A stretch of 18,052 nucleotides of DNA from Discostella pseudostelligera (taxonomy: Eukaryota > Bacillariophyta > Thalassiosirophyceae > Thalassiosirales > Thalassiosiraceae): positions 1 through 18,052 of the forward strand of contig JALLBK010000922.1 of assembly GCA_036940085.1 (NCBI GenBank). Direction: 5' to 3'. Made by a program: the position numbers and the translations under genes. Below are positions 17,966 to 18,052 of the stretch, piece after piece. Under the pieces are notes generated by a model, which saw only the letters and a program-made list of their open reading frames with translations, did no database searches and was not told the origin of the DNA. Position 1 is the stretch's first letter, and each line of letters opens with the position of its first letter.

Positions 17966-18052
17966 TTTCCTGCCGTTTCGGTGATTGGTTGCGGGTGAAT
18001 GGTGGATAGTTGGATTGGATAATAATAGTGATACTTGGGTGGGTGGTATCGT

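Overview
The window looks like nuclear DNA of a photosynthetic stramenopile, most likely a diatom. The genes are eukaryotic, with short GT-AG introns of about 65 to 210 bp. Several predicted proteins carry an ER-type signal peptide followed by a Ser/Thr-rich transit-like stretch, two of them with an aromatic residue near the predicted cleavage point, as expected for import into a secondary plastid. There are also many in-frame low-complexity codon runs. The species cannot be named from the sequence.

Left half (1-8.4 kb, all minus strand): two tandem copies, about 4.1 kb apart, of a multi-exon gene for an sn-1-specific diacylglycerol lipase-like membrane enzyme. Copy 1 (741..4270) can be assembled by eye from nine exons into an intact 960-residue protein. 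It has four N-terminal membrane segments, a Ser-Asp-His lipase core and four further membrane segments at the C-terminus. Copy 2 (4943..8395) keeps every matching splice site except those of intron 3. A deletion of about 150 bp fused exons 3 and 4 and shifted the frame, so as written it ends after 256 residues. A tract of 155 bp is identical between the copies while nearby coding sequence is strongly diverged, suggesting gene conversion. At the left edge is a weak hint of a retrotransposon primer-binding site.

Right half (9-18 kb): a compact run of unrelated single-copy genes. They are a TrhO/UPF0176 rhodanese-domain protein (minus); an indole-3-glycerol-phosphate-synthase-like protein with a probable plastid presequence (minus); an MFSD5-type major facilitator with a probable plastid presequence (plus, divergent from the previous gene); a peroxiredoxin Q with ER, plastid and Tat targeting segments (plus); and an unrecognised acidic protein with one C-terminal membrane anchor (minus, convergent).

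A short motif, TTCCCGCC, recurs in the upstream regions of the right-half genes. Six near-copies are packed into about 210 bp of the divergent promoter between the synthase-like and transporter genes, two lie upstream of peroxiredoxin Q and one upstream of TrhO. It matches the E2F consensus TTTSSCGC or may be a common promoter element of this genome. No copy was seen upstream of either lipase start. No tRNA, rRNA, CRISPR array or complete mobile element was recognised.
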